From the NCBI GenBank assembly GCA_900555045.1, contig USJW01000060.1, positions 1-28,567 on the forward strand: DNA of 28,567 bases, given 5' to 3'. Both the position numbers and the translations under genes were made by a program. The first letter of the stretch is position 1; each line of letters opens with the position of its first letter. Of this stretch, positions 16,146-22,985 are shown piece by piece. Below the pieces are notes generated by a model. It did no database searches. It was not told where the DNA came from and worked only from the letters and a program-made list of their open reading frames with translations. Source of the DNA: an uncultured Clostridium sp. (GTDB lineage Bacteria; Bacillota; Clostridia; Lachnospirales; Lachnospiraceae).

Positions 16146-16193
16146 GGGCTTTTGCCTTGAGCGGTCAACCGCTTTGGGCAAAAGCCCGCTTTC
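16146..16193 (+). terminator. Intrinsic terminator of ftsH
   Basis: GGGCTTTTGCC (16146-16156) pairs with GGGCAAAAGCCC (16176-16187), with an inner AGCGG/CCGCT stem, followed by GCTTTC. Confidence 0.8.
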
Positions 16194-16284
16194 TGCATAG
16201 AAGTAGAAGCCCGGCCGGATGTCCGCCGTTCTCGGGTGGGTGGCAGTTTGGCGGAAATATTGAAAAAGTGAGAGGGAAGGTCAA

Positions 16285-17100
16285 ATGAAGATTATCGATG
16301 CGCACTTACATTTTTGCCCGGGGAAGGAGTATTTTGACTCCATCGCCGTGGCGGCGGGGCATGAGAACACGGAGGAGCATCTGCGGGAACAGTATCAAAA
16401 ACTGGGAATCGTGCACGGGATCGTGATGGGAAACCGGGGGCTGGACTGCCGGGAACACCGGTATCCGCGGGAGCTCAGCTACTGTGTGGGGATCGACGGC
16501 GAGGAGCTTCGGGGCGGGAGCCTGGACCAGAGGGCGATCGATCAAATCGAGGAGAACCTGCGCCGGACGGACTGCGTCGGAATCAAGCTCTACCCCGGGT
16601 ACAACTCGGTGTACGTGTCGGATCCGGTCTTTGAGCCGGTGTATGAGCTGGCCCAGTGCTACCGCAAGCCGGTGGCGATCCACACCGGGGCCACGGCCGG
16701 CTCCAACGCCCTTCTCAAATACAGTCACCCGCTGACGCTGGACGAGGCGGCGGTGGCCCACCCGCAGGTGCAGTTTGTGATGTGCCACATCGGGAATCCG
16801 TTTTTGATGGACGCGGCTGCGGTGCTGGAGAAAAATGAAAATATTGCGGCGGACCTGTCCGGGCTCTGGGAGCAGCGGATGGACGTGGAGGCGTTCTGCC
16901 GGGAGAAGCGCGGGTACGTGGACGCGCTGATGACCTGGATTGAGTATGTGAACAACTACGACAAGTTCATGTATGGGACCGACTGGCCGCTTGTAAACAT
17001 GGGCGATTACATAGAGTTTATTGAGAGGCTGATCCCGGAAAAAGCGTGGGAGAAGGTGTTCTATGAGAACGCGGTGAGGATTTATGGGCTGACGGTCTGA
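16285..17100 (+). CDS. Amidohydrolase-2 family metal-dependent hydrolase
   Basis: A 271-residue TIM-barrel enzyme of the amidohydrolase superfamily (Amidohydro_2 type). The metal-binding HxH is at residues 7-9 (DAHLH). Later barrel positions are seen as GIKLYPGY, PVAIHTGA, FVMCHIGNP and the catalytic-type Asp in YGTDWPL. Members hydrolyse or decarboxylate small cyclic or amide substrates; the exact substrate cannot be read. AGGGAAGG lies upstream of the ATG. It stands alone between the ftsH terminator and the ECF sigma gene; I see no clear promoter of its own. Confidence 0.85.
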   Translation: MKIIDAHLHFCPGKEYFDSIAVAAGHENTEEHLREQYQKLGIVHGIVMGNRGLDCREHRYPRELSYCVGIDGEELRGGSLDQRAIDQIEENLRRTDCVGIKLYPGYNSVYVSDPVFEPVYELAQCYRKPVAIHTGATAGSNALLKYSHPLTLDEAAVAHPQVQFVMCHIGNPFLMDAAAVLEKNENIAADLSGLWEQRMDVEAFCREKRGYVDALMTWIEYVNNYDKFMYGTDWPLVNMGDYIEFIERLIPEKAWEKVFYENAVRIYGLTV

Positions 17101-17126
17101 GTTTTATAAAATTTTCCTTCTGTCCC

Positions 17127-17150
17127 TGTAACATTTCCGCCTCCCCCGAC
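17127..17150 (+). promoter_or_regulatory. Possible ECF-type promoter before the sigma factor gene
   Basis: TGTAAC (17127-17132) followed after 14 bases by CGAC (17147-17150) resembles the bipartite TGAAAC / CGTC-type promoters used by many ECF sigma factors. No standard -35/-10 pair is seen in the 78-base gap. This would fit autoregulation by the encoded sigma factor. Confidence 0.38.
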
Positions 17151-17178
17151 ACCAATTAACAGAAGGAGGAAAACATAT

Positions 17179-17658
17179 ATGGATTCCATGGAAGAGATCT
17201 ATCGGAAACACGCGAAGATGGTATATGGTTTTCTCTTGACCCGGACGCAGGACCCGGATTTGGCGGAGGAGCTGACACAGGAGACGTTTTACCAGGCGGT
17301 GAAGAACATCGGCAGGTTCCGCCAGGAGAGCAGCGTGGCCACCTGGCTTTGCGGCATCGCGAAAAATATCTGGATGGACTGGCTCAGAAAGCGGAAGCGC
17401 CATGTGCCCCTTGAGGAGGCCGCCGAGGTGGCGGTGGACTCGGCGGAGGAGGAGACGTTCCTTGCCTGGGACAGCGTCCGGATCCTGCGGCTGGTGCACG
17501 GCCTGGAGGACCCCATGCGGGAGGTGATGTATCTCCGCCTGGTGGGAAATCTGACCTTTGGGCAGATCGGCGAGATCATGGGCCGGAGCGAGAACTGGGC
17601 GAGAGTAACCTATTACCGTGGGAAGGAAAGAGTGATAAAGGAGGCGGAACAGCGATGA
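17179..17658 (+). CDS. ECF-type RNA polymerase sigma factor
   Basis: A 159-residue sigma-70 family ECF factor. Region 2 is at about residues 5-75 (YRKHAKMVYGFLLTRTQDPDLAEELTQETFYQAV, then TWLCGIAKNIWMDWLRKRKR). Region 4 is at about 105-155 (MREVMYLRLVGNLTFGQIGEIMGRSENWARVTYYRGKERV), with the helix-turn-helix for the -35 element. Region 3 and region 1.1 are absent, as expected. GAAGGAGG precedes the ATG. The stop overlaps the next gene's start (ATGA), so sigma and anti-sigma are made together. Confidence 0.95.
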   Translation: MDSMEEIYRKHAKMVYGFLLTRTQDPDLAEELTQETFYQAVKNIGRFRQESSVATWLCGIAKNIWMDWLRKRKRHVPLEEAAEVAVDSAEEETFLAWDSVRILRLVHGLEDPMREVMYLRLVGNLTFGQIGEIMGRSENWARVTYYRGKERVIKEAEQR

Positions 17659-18641
17659 GTCACAGGATACCTTGTGAAGTGATACAGGATTTGCTGCCTT
17701 TGTACGCGGACGGCCTGACGAGTGAAGCCACAAACCGGGAGATCCGGGAGCACCTCGCGCAGTGCGACGGGTGCAGGGAGCAGTATGAGCGGATGAAGCG
17801 GGAGGTGGAGAGCGAAATTTCCGCGGAGAGGGCCGAGAAGGACGAGATCGATTTCCTGAAAAAGGTGAAGCGGCGCGGCCGCCGGAACGTGCTCATCGGG
17901 ATAGCTGTGGTGCTCCTCGCGGTTTTGGGCGCGCTGTTTGCGAAGCTGTTTGTGATCGGATCCCCCACGGACGCCTACGTCGTCACCTACACCAACGTGA
18001 ACGGCGGGCATGTCCAGGCGGGCGGCGCGTTCTACGGCTCGGCGGAGGTCTACAGCCGATACCGGCTAAAGAAGGCGGACGATGGCACCCGGGAGCTTGT
18101 GATTTACGCCTGCCTGGCATCGCCCTGGAACCGAAACGGCGTCTTCAATCTGGATCTAAAGCTTCCGCCTGCGGGGCAGCGGCTGGACATCAACGGCGTG
18201 ACGGTGGAGAGCGACGGGACTGTGATCGGCAAGAAGGCCAACGATCTGTATAAAGCGAAGAATCCCTATATTGGGGACGCCTCCGCCGACGGGCGGTTAA
18301 GTGGGGCGCTGGGGATCGGTCGGGATTTGGGAAGCTTTAAGAATGAGCTTCAGACCACCGCAGAACCCTATGGGTGGACGCTGCATTTTGAGGAGAGCAC
18401 CGCCAACTCCGCGGTGCTTGACGAGAAAATGAAGGGTTATGCGTGCGCCCTGATTGCGCTGACGGATAATCTGGGCGAGGTGAGCTGGACCTACACGGTG
18501 GAGCTGGCGGACGGGCCGGTGCAGAGAAGCCGCACCGTGACGGAGGAGGAGTGTTCCCAGTATTTGGGAGAGCCGGTCAAGTCATTCGCCGAGAGCCCGA
18601 GACGGGTGCAGGAGCTGCTGGAATTGTTGGGGATAGAGTGA
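17655..18641 (+). CDS. Membrane-bound zinc-finger anti-sigma factor
   Basis: A 328-residue protein. The N-terminus carries a complete zinc-binding anti-sigma (ZAS, zf-HC2) motif: Cys7, then His33-x3-Cys37-x2-Cys40. A helix of about 20 hydrophobic residues near 75-98 crosses the membrane. The remaining ~230 residues would be outside the cell and probably sense a surface signal; I do not recognise this domain. The likely role is to hold the co-encoded ECF sigma factor inactive until the outer domain is triggered. Translationally coupled to the sigma gene by a 4-base overlap. Confidence 0.9.
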   Translation: MSHRIPCEVIQDLLPLYADGLTSEATNREIREHLAQCDGCREQYERMKREVESEISAERAEKDEIDFLKKVKRRGRRNVLIGIAVVLLAVLGALFAKLFVIGSPTDAYVVTYTNVNGGHVQAGGAFYGSAEVYSRYRLKKADDGTRELVIYACLASPWNRNGVFNLDLKLPPAGQRLDINGVTVESDGTVIGKKANDLYKAKNPYIGDASADGRLSGALGIGRDLGSFKNELQTTAEPYGWTLHFEESTANSAVLDEKMKGYACALIALTDNLGEVSWTYTVELADGPVQRSRTVTEEECSQYLGEPVKSFAESPRRVQELLELLGIE

Positions 18642-18703
18642 AAAATTGGTGGGTGATTGCTGGAAATTCTGTGTGAATTCAATGCGATGAAATTGATTAT
18701 GGA

Positions 18704-18730
18704 GCGGGGCCGTGCATGTGCCCCGCTTTT
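18704..18730 (+). terminator. Intrinsic terminator of the sigma/anti-sigma operon
   Basis: GCGGGGC (18704-18710) pairs with GCCCCGC (18720-18726), followed by TTTT. Confidence 0.78.
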
Positions 18731-18756
18731 GCAGTTTATTTTAAAGATTTCTGTCA

Positions 18757-19812
18757 TTAAGATTTCGGCCCCTTCGGCCTGGCCTTTCTCGGAGTCACGC
18801 CAAAGCTCTGCTTATAAGCGCGGAGAAAGGTGGAGTAGTTGGTGAAGCCCGCCTGGAAGCAGGCCTGGGTGGCGCTGGCGCGCCCGGTCCGGATCAGCTC
18901 ATCCGCCAAGGCCAGGCGCTTCTGGGTGATGTAGCCTCCAACGGTGCAGCCGGTCTCCCGGCGGAACAGGCGCATCATGTGGTAGGGGCTCAGGCAGCAC
19001 TCTCTGGCCAAATGGTCGATGGGGAGCGGTTCGCCCAGATGGCTGCTGATGTAGGAGATCAGCCCGGACACCCGGTAGTCCATGGAGCCGGTGTGCAGGT
19101 AGGAGGCCTGGCCCTCGAGGGCAGCCCGGTTGAGGCGGATCAGAAATTCCAACAGCAGCACGCGGCCATAGAGGGGGCCGGCGAACTCCTCGGGGCGGTC
19201 CAGGGCGCGCTCCAGGCGCCGGGCCAGGTCCATCAGCTGTCCGCGGTCCTCCACCTCCGGGCGGAGCACGCTTGAGTGGCGGTAGCGGGCGGTGAGAAAG
19301 CAGCTCTCGAGCGGATCCGGGGCCGCGTACTCCTGGAGGAAGGCGGGGGACAGGTAGAGGATGATGCGCTCATAGGGGCTTTGGTCTCCCACATGAGGGC
19401 AGTGGATCTCCCCGCGGTTTACCAGCACGATGTCCCCGGGCTTCAGGGGGTAGCTGCGGCCCTCCACCACGTACTCCACCTGGCCGCCAAGAAACAGCAG
19501 GATTTTGCAGAAATCGTGGTAGTGGGGCTTGTAATCCTCGGCCGAAAGGTCCGTCAGGTGGAACGGGCGGTAATCTGCGGTGAGGTAGCCCTGCTTTGGG
19601 GCGGATTCTGGATTAGCGGGTTCCCGCTGGACGGGCTCCCACGGTGTGGGCTTTTGCGGGGCGGTCCCGGGATTAGCGGGCTTTTGGGGCTTTTGCGGGG
19701 CGGTCCCGGGATTAGCGGATTCCTGCTGGGTGGCCGCGCCCCGCGTCCCCTCCCCCTTCACATGGCCTCCGCCCACATCCGTTCCTATTTCTAATTTCCG
19801 TACCTCTGCCAT
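18757..19812 (-). CDS. AraC family regulator with cupin sensor and Pro-rich N-terminal repeat
   Basis: A 351-residue transcription regulator. Residues about 1-75 are a disordered-looking Pro/Ala/Gln region with a duplicated 13-residue unit (PANPGTAPQKPQK type). Residues about 80-230 form an AraC-type cupin (HYHDFCKILLFLGG, YPLKPGDIVLVNRGEIH). Residues about 250-345 hold two helix-turn-helix motifs (LPIDHLARECCLSPYHMMRLFRRETG and ATQACFQAGFTNYSTFLRAYKQSFGVTPRKAR). The ATG at 19812 has GGAAGGAGG about nine bases upstream, so the odd N-terminus is translated. It diverges from the DapF-like gene, with a putative operator in between. Confidence 0.92.
   Translation of the reverse strand: MAEVRKLEIGTDVGGGHVKGEGTRGAATQQESANPGTAPQKPQKPANPGTAPQKPTPWEPVQREPANPESAPKQGYLTADYRPFHLTDLSAEDYKPHYHDFCKILLFLGGQVEYVVEGRSYPLKPGDIVLVNRGEIHCPHVGDQSPYERIILYLSPAFLQEYAAPDPLESCFLTARYRHSSVLRPEVEDRGQLMDLARRLERALDRPEEFAGPLYGRVLLLEFLIRLNRAALEGQASYLHTGSMDYRVSGLISYISSHLGEPLPIDHLARECCLSPYHMMRLFRRETGCTVGGYITQKRLALADELIRTGRASATQACFQAGFTNYSTFLRAYKQSFGVTPRKARPKGPKS
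19648..19718 (-). repeat. Perfect 32-bp direct repeat inside the AraC-type gene
   Basis: Bases 19648-19679 and 19687-19718 are identical, with a 39-bp period (13 codons). They code the duplicated Pro/Ala/Gln unit of the regulator's N-terminal region and keep the frame. The identity suggests recent duplication. Confidence 0.85.
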
Positions 19813-19857
19813 ATTCCGCCGCCTCCTTCCAACCCATGCCGCCTACATCTTCCTTCC

Positions 19858-19887
19858 ATTATACGAAACATAGAGCAGGATTTGCAA
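19858..19887 (-). promoter_or_regulatory. Promoter for the AraC-type regulator
   Basis: On the minus strand, TTGCAA (19887-19882), an 18-bp spacer and a perfect TATAAT (19863-19858). The -35 touches the first operator-like repeat. Confidence 0.62.
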
Positions 19888-19917
19888 TATTTTTGCGCAT
19901 AATCCATATATTTTTGC
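19887..19917. promoter_or_regulatory. Candidate AraC-type operator: 21-bp-spaced direct repeat
   Basis: ATATTTTTGC occurs at 19887-19896 and 19908-19917, exactly 21 bp apart, with TA conserved three bases beyond each copy. AraC-family proteins commonly bind two direct half-sites spaced by two helical turns (21 bp). It lies between the divergent promoters of the regulator and the DapF-like gene. Confidence 0.5.
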
Positions 19918-19928
19918 AATTAAATGCC

Positions 19929-19937
19929 TGATATAAT
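19929..19937 (+). promoter_or_regulatory. Extended -10 promoter for the DapF-like gene
   Basis: TGATATAAT is a perfect extended -10 with no good -35 (TATTTT at 17 bp), which suggests activator dependence. Transcription would start near 19944, downstream of the in-frame ATG at 19924, supporting the start at 19981. Confidence 0.6.
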
Positions 19938-19980
19938 GAATTCAACAGTGTTTTTTCAACCGATGAGCGGAGGGAATGAA

Positions 19981-20850
19981 ATGAAGGCAGTTGTGGAAAA
20001 ATATCATGGACTGGGGAATGATTATCTGGTGTTTGACCCGAATAGAAATAAGCTGAAGCTGAACGCGGCCAACGTGGCGCTTCTTTGCAACCGGAATTTT
20101 GGGGTGGGAGCGGACGGCGTGCTGGAGGGGCCCATCCTTGAGGAGGACCGGATTTCCATGGTGGTCTGGAACCCGGACGGGAGCGTCACCCAGCGCAGCG
20201 GCAACGGGGTCCGCATCTTCGCCAAGTATCTGAAGGACGCGGGCTACGTGCAGAAGAAGGATTTTCACATCCATACGGCGGCCGGCGAGGCGTCCGTCCA
20301 CTACTTGAATGAGGAGGGAACGCGGCTGAAGGCGTCCATGGGAAAGGTCTCCTTCTGGAGCGACGACGTGCCGGTGGAGGGCCCGCGCAGGGAGATCATC
20401 AACGAGACCATGGTGTTCGGGCGAATCCCCTACCCGGTCACCTGCCTGTCCGTGGGAAACCCGCACTGCGTGATCCTGATGGATGAGATATCGAGGGAGC
20501 TGGTGTGCCGTATCGGGCGTTACTCTGAGAGCGCGAAGCAGTTTCCGGAGAAGATCAACACCCAGATCATGAAGGTGATCGACCGCACCCACATCCAGAC
20601 GGAGGTCTATGAGCGGGGGGCGGGCTACACGCTGGCCTCCGGCAGCGGCTGCTGTGCGGCGGCTGCGGCGGCCTACAGGCTGGGGCTGACCGACCCGAAG
20701 ATGGTGGTCCAGATGCCAGGCGGAACCCTGGAGATCGAGATCGAGGAGGACGGAACGGTCCTTCTGACCGGGGACGTGGGCTTTGTGGGAACCATGAAGC
20801 TTGGGAGCACATTTGTGGAGCAGCTGCGTGCTTTAAAGCCGGATTTATAA
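19981..20850 (+). CDS. Diaminopimelate epimerase-like protein lacking both catalytic cysteines
   Basis: A 289-residue protein with the DapF fold: YHGLGNDYLVFD at the N-terminus, FGVGADGVL, SVGNPHCVI, and the two catalytic loops. In active DapF these loops read CGNGxR and ACGTG or ACGSG and supply the two cysteines that move the proton. Here they read RSGNGVR (Ser73) and ASGSGCC (Ser220), so both thiols are replaced by serine; Cys224 and Cys225 lie just after the second site. Normal meso-diaminopimelate formation is unlikely; another isomerase or binding role is possible. A canonical dapF is present 3 kb downstream. The start at 19981 has GGAGGG about eight bases upstream and follows the predicted transcription start. 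Single gene, divergent from the AraC-type regulator. Confidence 0.82.
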   Translation: MKAVVEKYHGLGNDYLVFDPNRNKLKLNAANVALLCNRNFGVGADGVLEGPILEEDRISMVVWNPDGSVTQRSGNGVRIFAKYLKDAGYVQKKDFHIHTAAGEASVHYLNEEGTRLKASMGKVSFWSDDVPVEGPRREIINETMVFGRIPYPVTCLSVGNPHCVILMDEISRELVCRIGRYSESAKQFPEKINTQIMKVIDRTHIQTEVYERGAGYTLASGSGCCAAAAAAYRLGLTDPKMVVQMPGGTLEIEIEEDGTVLLTGDVGFVGTMKLGSTFVEQLRALKPDL

Positions 20851-20879
20851 ATTGGAATGGAATGTCATTCGAAATTGCA

Positions 20880-20908
20880 TTGACAAATAATTTTTCTGCT
20901 GGTATTCT
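20880..20908 (+). promoter_or_regulatory. Promoter for glnA
   Basis: A perfect TTGACA (20880-20885), a 17-bp spacer and TATTCT (20903-20908). Transcription would start near 20915, giving a leader of about 115 bases. Confidence 0.72.
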
Positions 20909-20922
20909 TGAGGAAAAGAATA

Positions 20923-21015
20923 AAACGAGATCATCACTGCAATGGAGCGGACCGCCGGATTTTCGGACAGTAACGGAGCTGCAGGATGGTCTCGTTTCAC
21001 TTGTTTTAGACGAGA
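20923..21015 (+). promoter_or_regulatory. glnA leader: terminator-like stem holding an ANTAR two-hairpin motif
   Basis: A 13-bp stem (20923-20935 with 20985-20997, one G-U pair) plus a 5-bp upper stem (20937-20941 with 20980-20984) is followed by CTTGTTTT. This looks like an intrinsic terminator upstream of the gene. Inside it are two small hairpins with six-base loops: CTGC-AATGGA-GCGG (20937-20950) and CAGT-AACGGA-GCTG (20968-20981). ANTAR proteins are known to bind paired hairpins with A at loop position 1 and G at position 4; both loops fit. Both hairpins use bases of the upper terminator stem, so they exclude it. An alternative TCTCGT/ACGAGA hairpin (20990-20995 with 21010-21015) also competes with the lower stem. 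Confidence 0.68.
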
Positions 21016-21028
21016 GAGGGAGAAAACA

Positions 21029-22366
21029 ATGAGCAAATACAGTAAGGAAGATATTATTCGCCTTGTGGAAGAGGAGGACGTGGAATTTATCCGCCTGCAA
21101 TTTACAGATATCTTCGGTATGCTGAAAAACGTCGCGATCACGGCCAGCCAGCTGAGAAAGGCCCTGGACAACCGCTGCATGTTCGACGGCTCCGCCATCG
21201 AGGGTTTTGTGCGGATCGATGAGTCCGACATGTACCTGTATCCGGATCTGGATACCTTCGAGATTTTCCCGTGGCGCCCCCAGCAGGGCAAGGTGGCGCG
21301 GCTGATCTGCGACGTGTACGGCGTGGACCAGAAGCCCTTTGAGGGCGATCCGCGCTATGTGTTAAAGCGCGCGATCCGCAAGGCGGACGAGATGGGCTAC
21401 CGCTTCCACGTGGGGCCGGAGTGCGAGTTTTTCCTGTTCCACACGGACGAGGAGGGCAGGCCGACGACAGAGACCCACGAGACCGCGGGCTATTTTGACG
21501 TGGCGCCCATCGACCTGGCGGAGAATGTGCGCCGGGACATCGTGCTGAACCTGGAGGACATGGGCTTTGAGGTGGAGGCCTCCCACCACGAGCTGGCGCC
21601 GGCCCAGCACGAGATCGACTTCCAGTACGGGGACGTGCTGCGCTCCGCGGACAATATCATGACCTTCAAGATGGCGGCCAAGACCATCGCCAAGCGCCAC
21701 GGCCTGCACGCCACCTTCATGCCCAAGCCCAAGGAAGGGGTCAACGGCTCCGGAATGCACATCAACATGTCCCTGGCGGACCAGTGCGGAAACAACATGT
21801 TTGTGGACGAGAAGGACCCTCTGGGCCTCAGCGCCACCGCCTACTACTTTATGGCGGGAATTCTGCACCACATGAAGGCCATGACCATCCTGACAAACCC
21901 TCTCGTCAACTCCTACAAGCGGCTGATCCCCGGCTACGACGCGCCCATCTACATCGCATGGTCGGCGACCTCCAACCGCAGCTCACTGATCCGCCTGCCC
22001 TCCTCCAAGGGGACCAGCACGCGCATCGAGCTGCGCTGCCCGGACTCGGCCATGAACCCGTATCTGGCGTTAGCGGCCTGCCTGCGCGCGGGTCTGGACG
22101 GAATTGAGAAGAAGATGAAGCTTCCGGAGTGCGTTCAGGGCAACATGTTCACCATGGACCCGGAGGACTTAGAGCGCCGCGGGGTGGAGCGGATTCCCGA
22201 GACTCTGGGGGACGCCATCGAGGCCTTCGAGAAGGACGCATTTATCCGGGAAGTTCTGGGGGAACATATCTTTCACAAGTATCTGGAGGCCAAGGCCAAG
22301 GAATGGAGAGATTTCCGGGCGCAGGTGACAGACTGGGAAGTGAGCGAATATTTATATAAATATTGA
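21029..22366 (+). CDS. glnA: Glutamine synthetase, type I
   Basis: A 445-residue type I glutamine synthetase, which joins ammonia to glutamate using ATP and is the main entry of nitrogen into metabolism. Typical motifs are visible: LQFTDIFGMLKN, FDGSAIEGF, the metal-binding GPECEFFLF, HHELAPAQHEIDF, ATFMPKP with NGSGMHINMS, and PLVNSYKRLIPGYDAP then RCPDSAMNPYLALA. The length and the absence of an obvious adenylylation-site Tyr region point to the Gram-positive alpha type. The ATG at 21029 has GAGGGAG about seven bases upstream; the longer in-frame start would lie inside the leader structure. The ANTAR regulator gene follows after 60 bases. Confidence 0.97.
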   Translation: MSKYSKEDIIRLVEEEDVEFIRLQFTDIFGMLKNVAITASQLRKALDNRCMFDGSAIEGFVRIDESDMYLYPDLDTFEIFPWRPQQGKVARLICDVYGVDQKPFEGDPRYVLKRAIRKADEMGYRFHVGPECEFFLFHTDEEGRPTTETHETAGYFDVAPIDLAENVRRDIVLNLEDMGFEVEASHHELAPAQHEIDFQYGDVLRSADNIMTFKMAAKTIAKRHGLHATFMPKPKEGVNGSGMHINMSLADQCGNNMFVDEKDPLGLSATAYYFMAGILHHMKAMTILTNPLVNSYKRLIPGYDAPIYIAWSATSNRSSLIRLPSSKGTSTRIELRCPDSAMNPYLALAACLRAGLDGIEKKMKLPECVQGNMFTMDPEDLERRGVERIPETLGDAIEAFEKDAFIREVLGEHIFHKYLEAKAKEWRDFRAQVTDWEVSEYLYKY

Positions 22367-22426
22367 CGCGGCTGATTTGCAGAACGTGCGCGGGCAGGTA
22401 TGCCGGCTTACCGGGAGGTGAGGTAT

Positions 22427-22975
22427 GTGACAAATATAATCGTAGCGTTCTCCAAGCCGGAGGATGGGAAAAATATAAAGGGAATCCTAATGCGCAACGG
22501 ATTTCAGGTGGTTGCGGTCTGTACCTCCGGGTCCCAGGCAATTGCGGCGGCGGAGAGCGTGAGCGGGGGAATCCTGGTCAGCGGGTACCGGTTTGAGGAT
22601 ATGATGTACGACGAGCTGCACCAGTACCTCCCCTCCTCGGTGGATATGCTTTTGATCGCCTCACCCAACCGGTGGAGCGGCCAGAATCCGAGAAATGTGA
22701 TCTGCCTTCCCATGCCTCTCAAGGTGCATGACCTGGTGAACACGCTGGAGATGATGGTACAGGCGCAGGAGCGGATCCGAAAAAAGCTGAAGAGCCGGCC
22801 GAAGGAGCGAAACGAGGAGGAGCGAAGCCTGATTGTCGAGGCTAAGGAGCTGCTCATGGAGCGGAACAATATGACCGAGTCGGAGGCCCACCGCTATATC
22901 CAGAAATGCAGCATGGACAGTGGCACAAACCTGGTGGAGACGGCGCAGATGGTGATCAGCCTGATACATGTGTGA
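22427..22975 (+). CDS. ANTAR-domain RNA-binding antiterminator with pseudo-receiver
   Basis: A 182-residue regulator of the NasT/NitR type. The N-terminal ~115 residues have the receiver fold (MTNIIVAFSKPEDGKNIKGI), but the position after the third strand reads GGILVSGYRF, so the phosphorylatable Asp is missing. After a charged coiled-coil-like segment (about 113-135), residues about 128-180 form the three-helix ANTAR domain (IVEAKELLMERNNMTESEAHRYIQ). ANTAR proteins bind paired RNA hairpins and prevent termination. The GTG at 22427 is chosen because GGGAGG lies eight bases upstream; the ATG at 22400 has a poor site. Encoded directly after glnA, whose leader carries a matching two-hairpin motif. 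A similar glnA-nitR order is known in solventogenic clostridia. Confidence 0.9.
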   Translation: MTNIIVAFSKPEDGKNIKGILMRNGFQVVAVCTSGSQAIAAAESVSGGILVSGYRFEDMMYDELHQYLPSSVDMLLIASPNRWSGQNPRNVICLPMPLKVHDLVNTLEMMVQAQERIRKKLKSRPKERNEEERSLIVEAKELLMERNNMTESEAHRYIQKCSMDSGTNLVETAQMVISLIHV

Positions 22976-22985
22976 GGTGGAGAAG

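Noticed and set aside
14871..16181. 436-residue minus-strand frame opposite ftsH
   Set aside because: It mirrors the repeat and GC-rich coding sequence of ftsH, gives a Leu/Pro/Ala/His-rich nonsense protein and has no ribosome-binding site.
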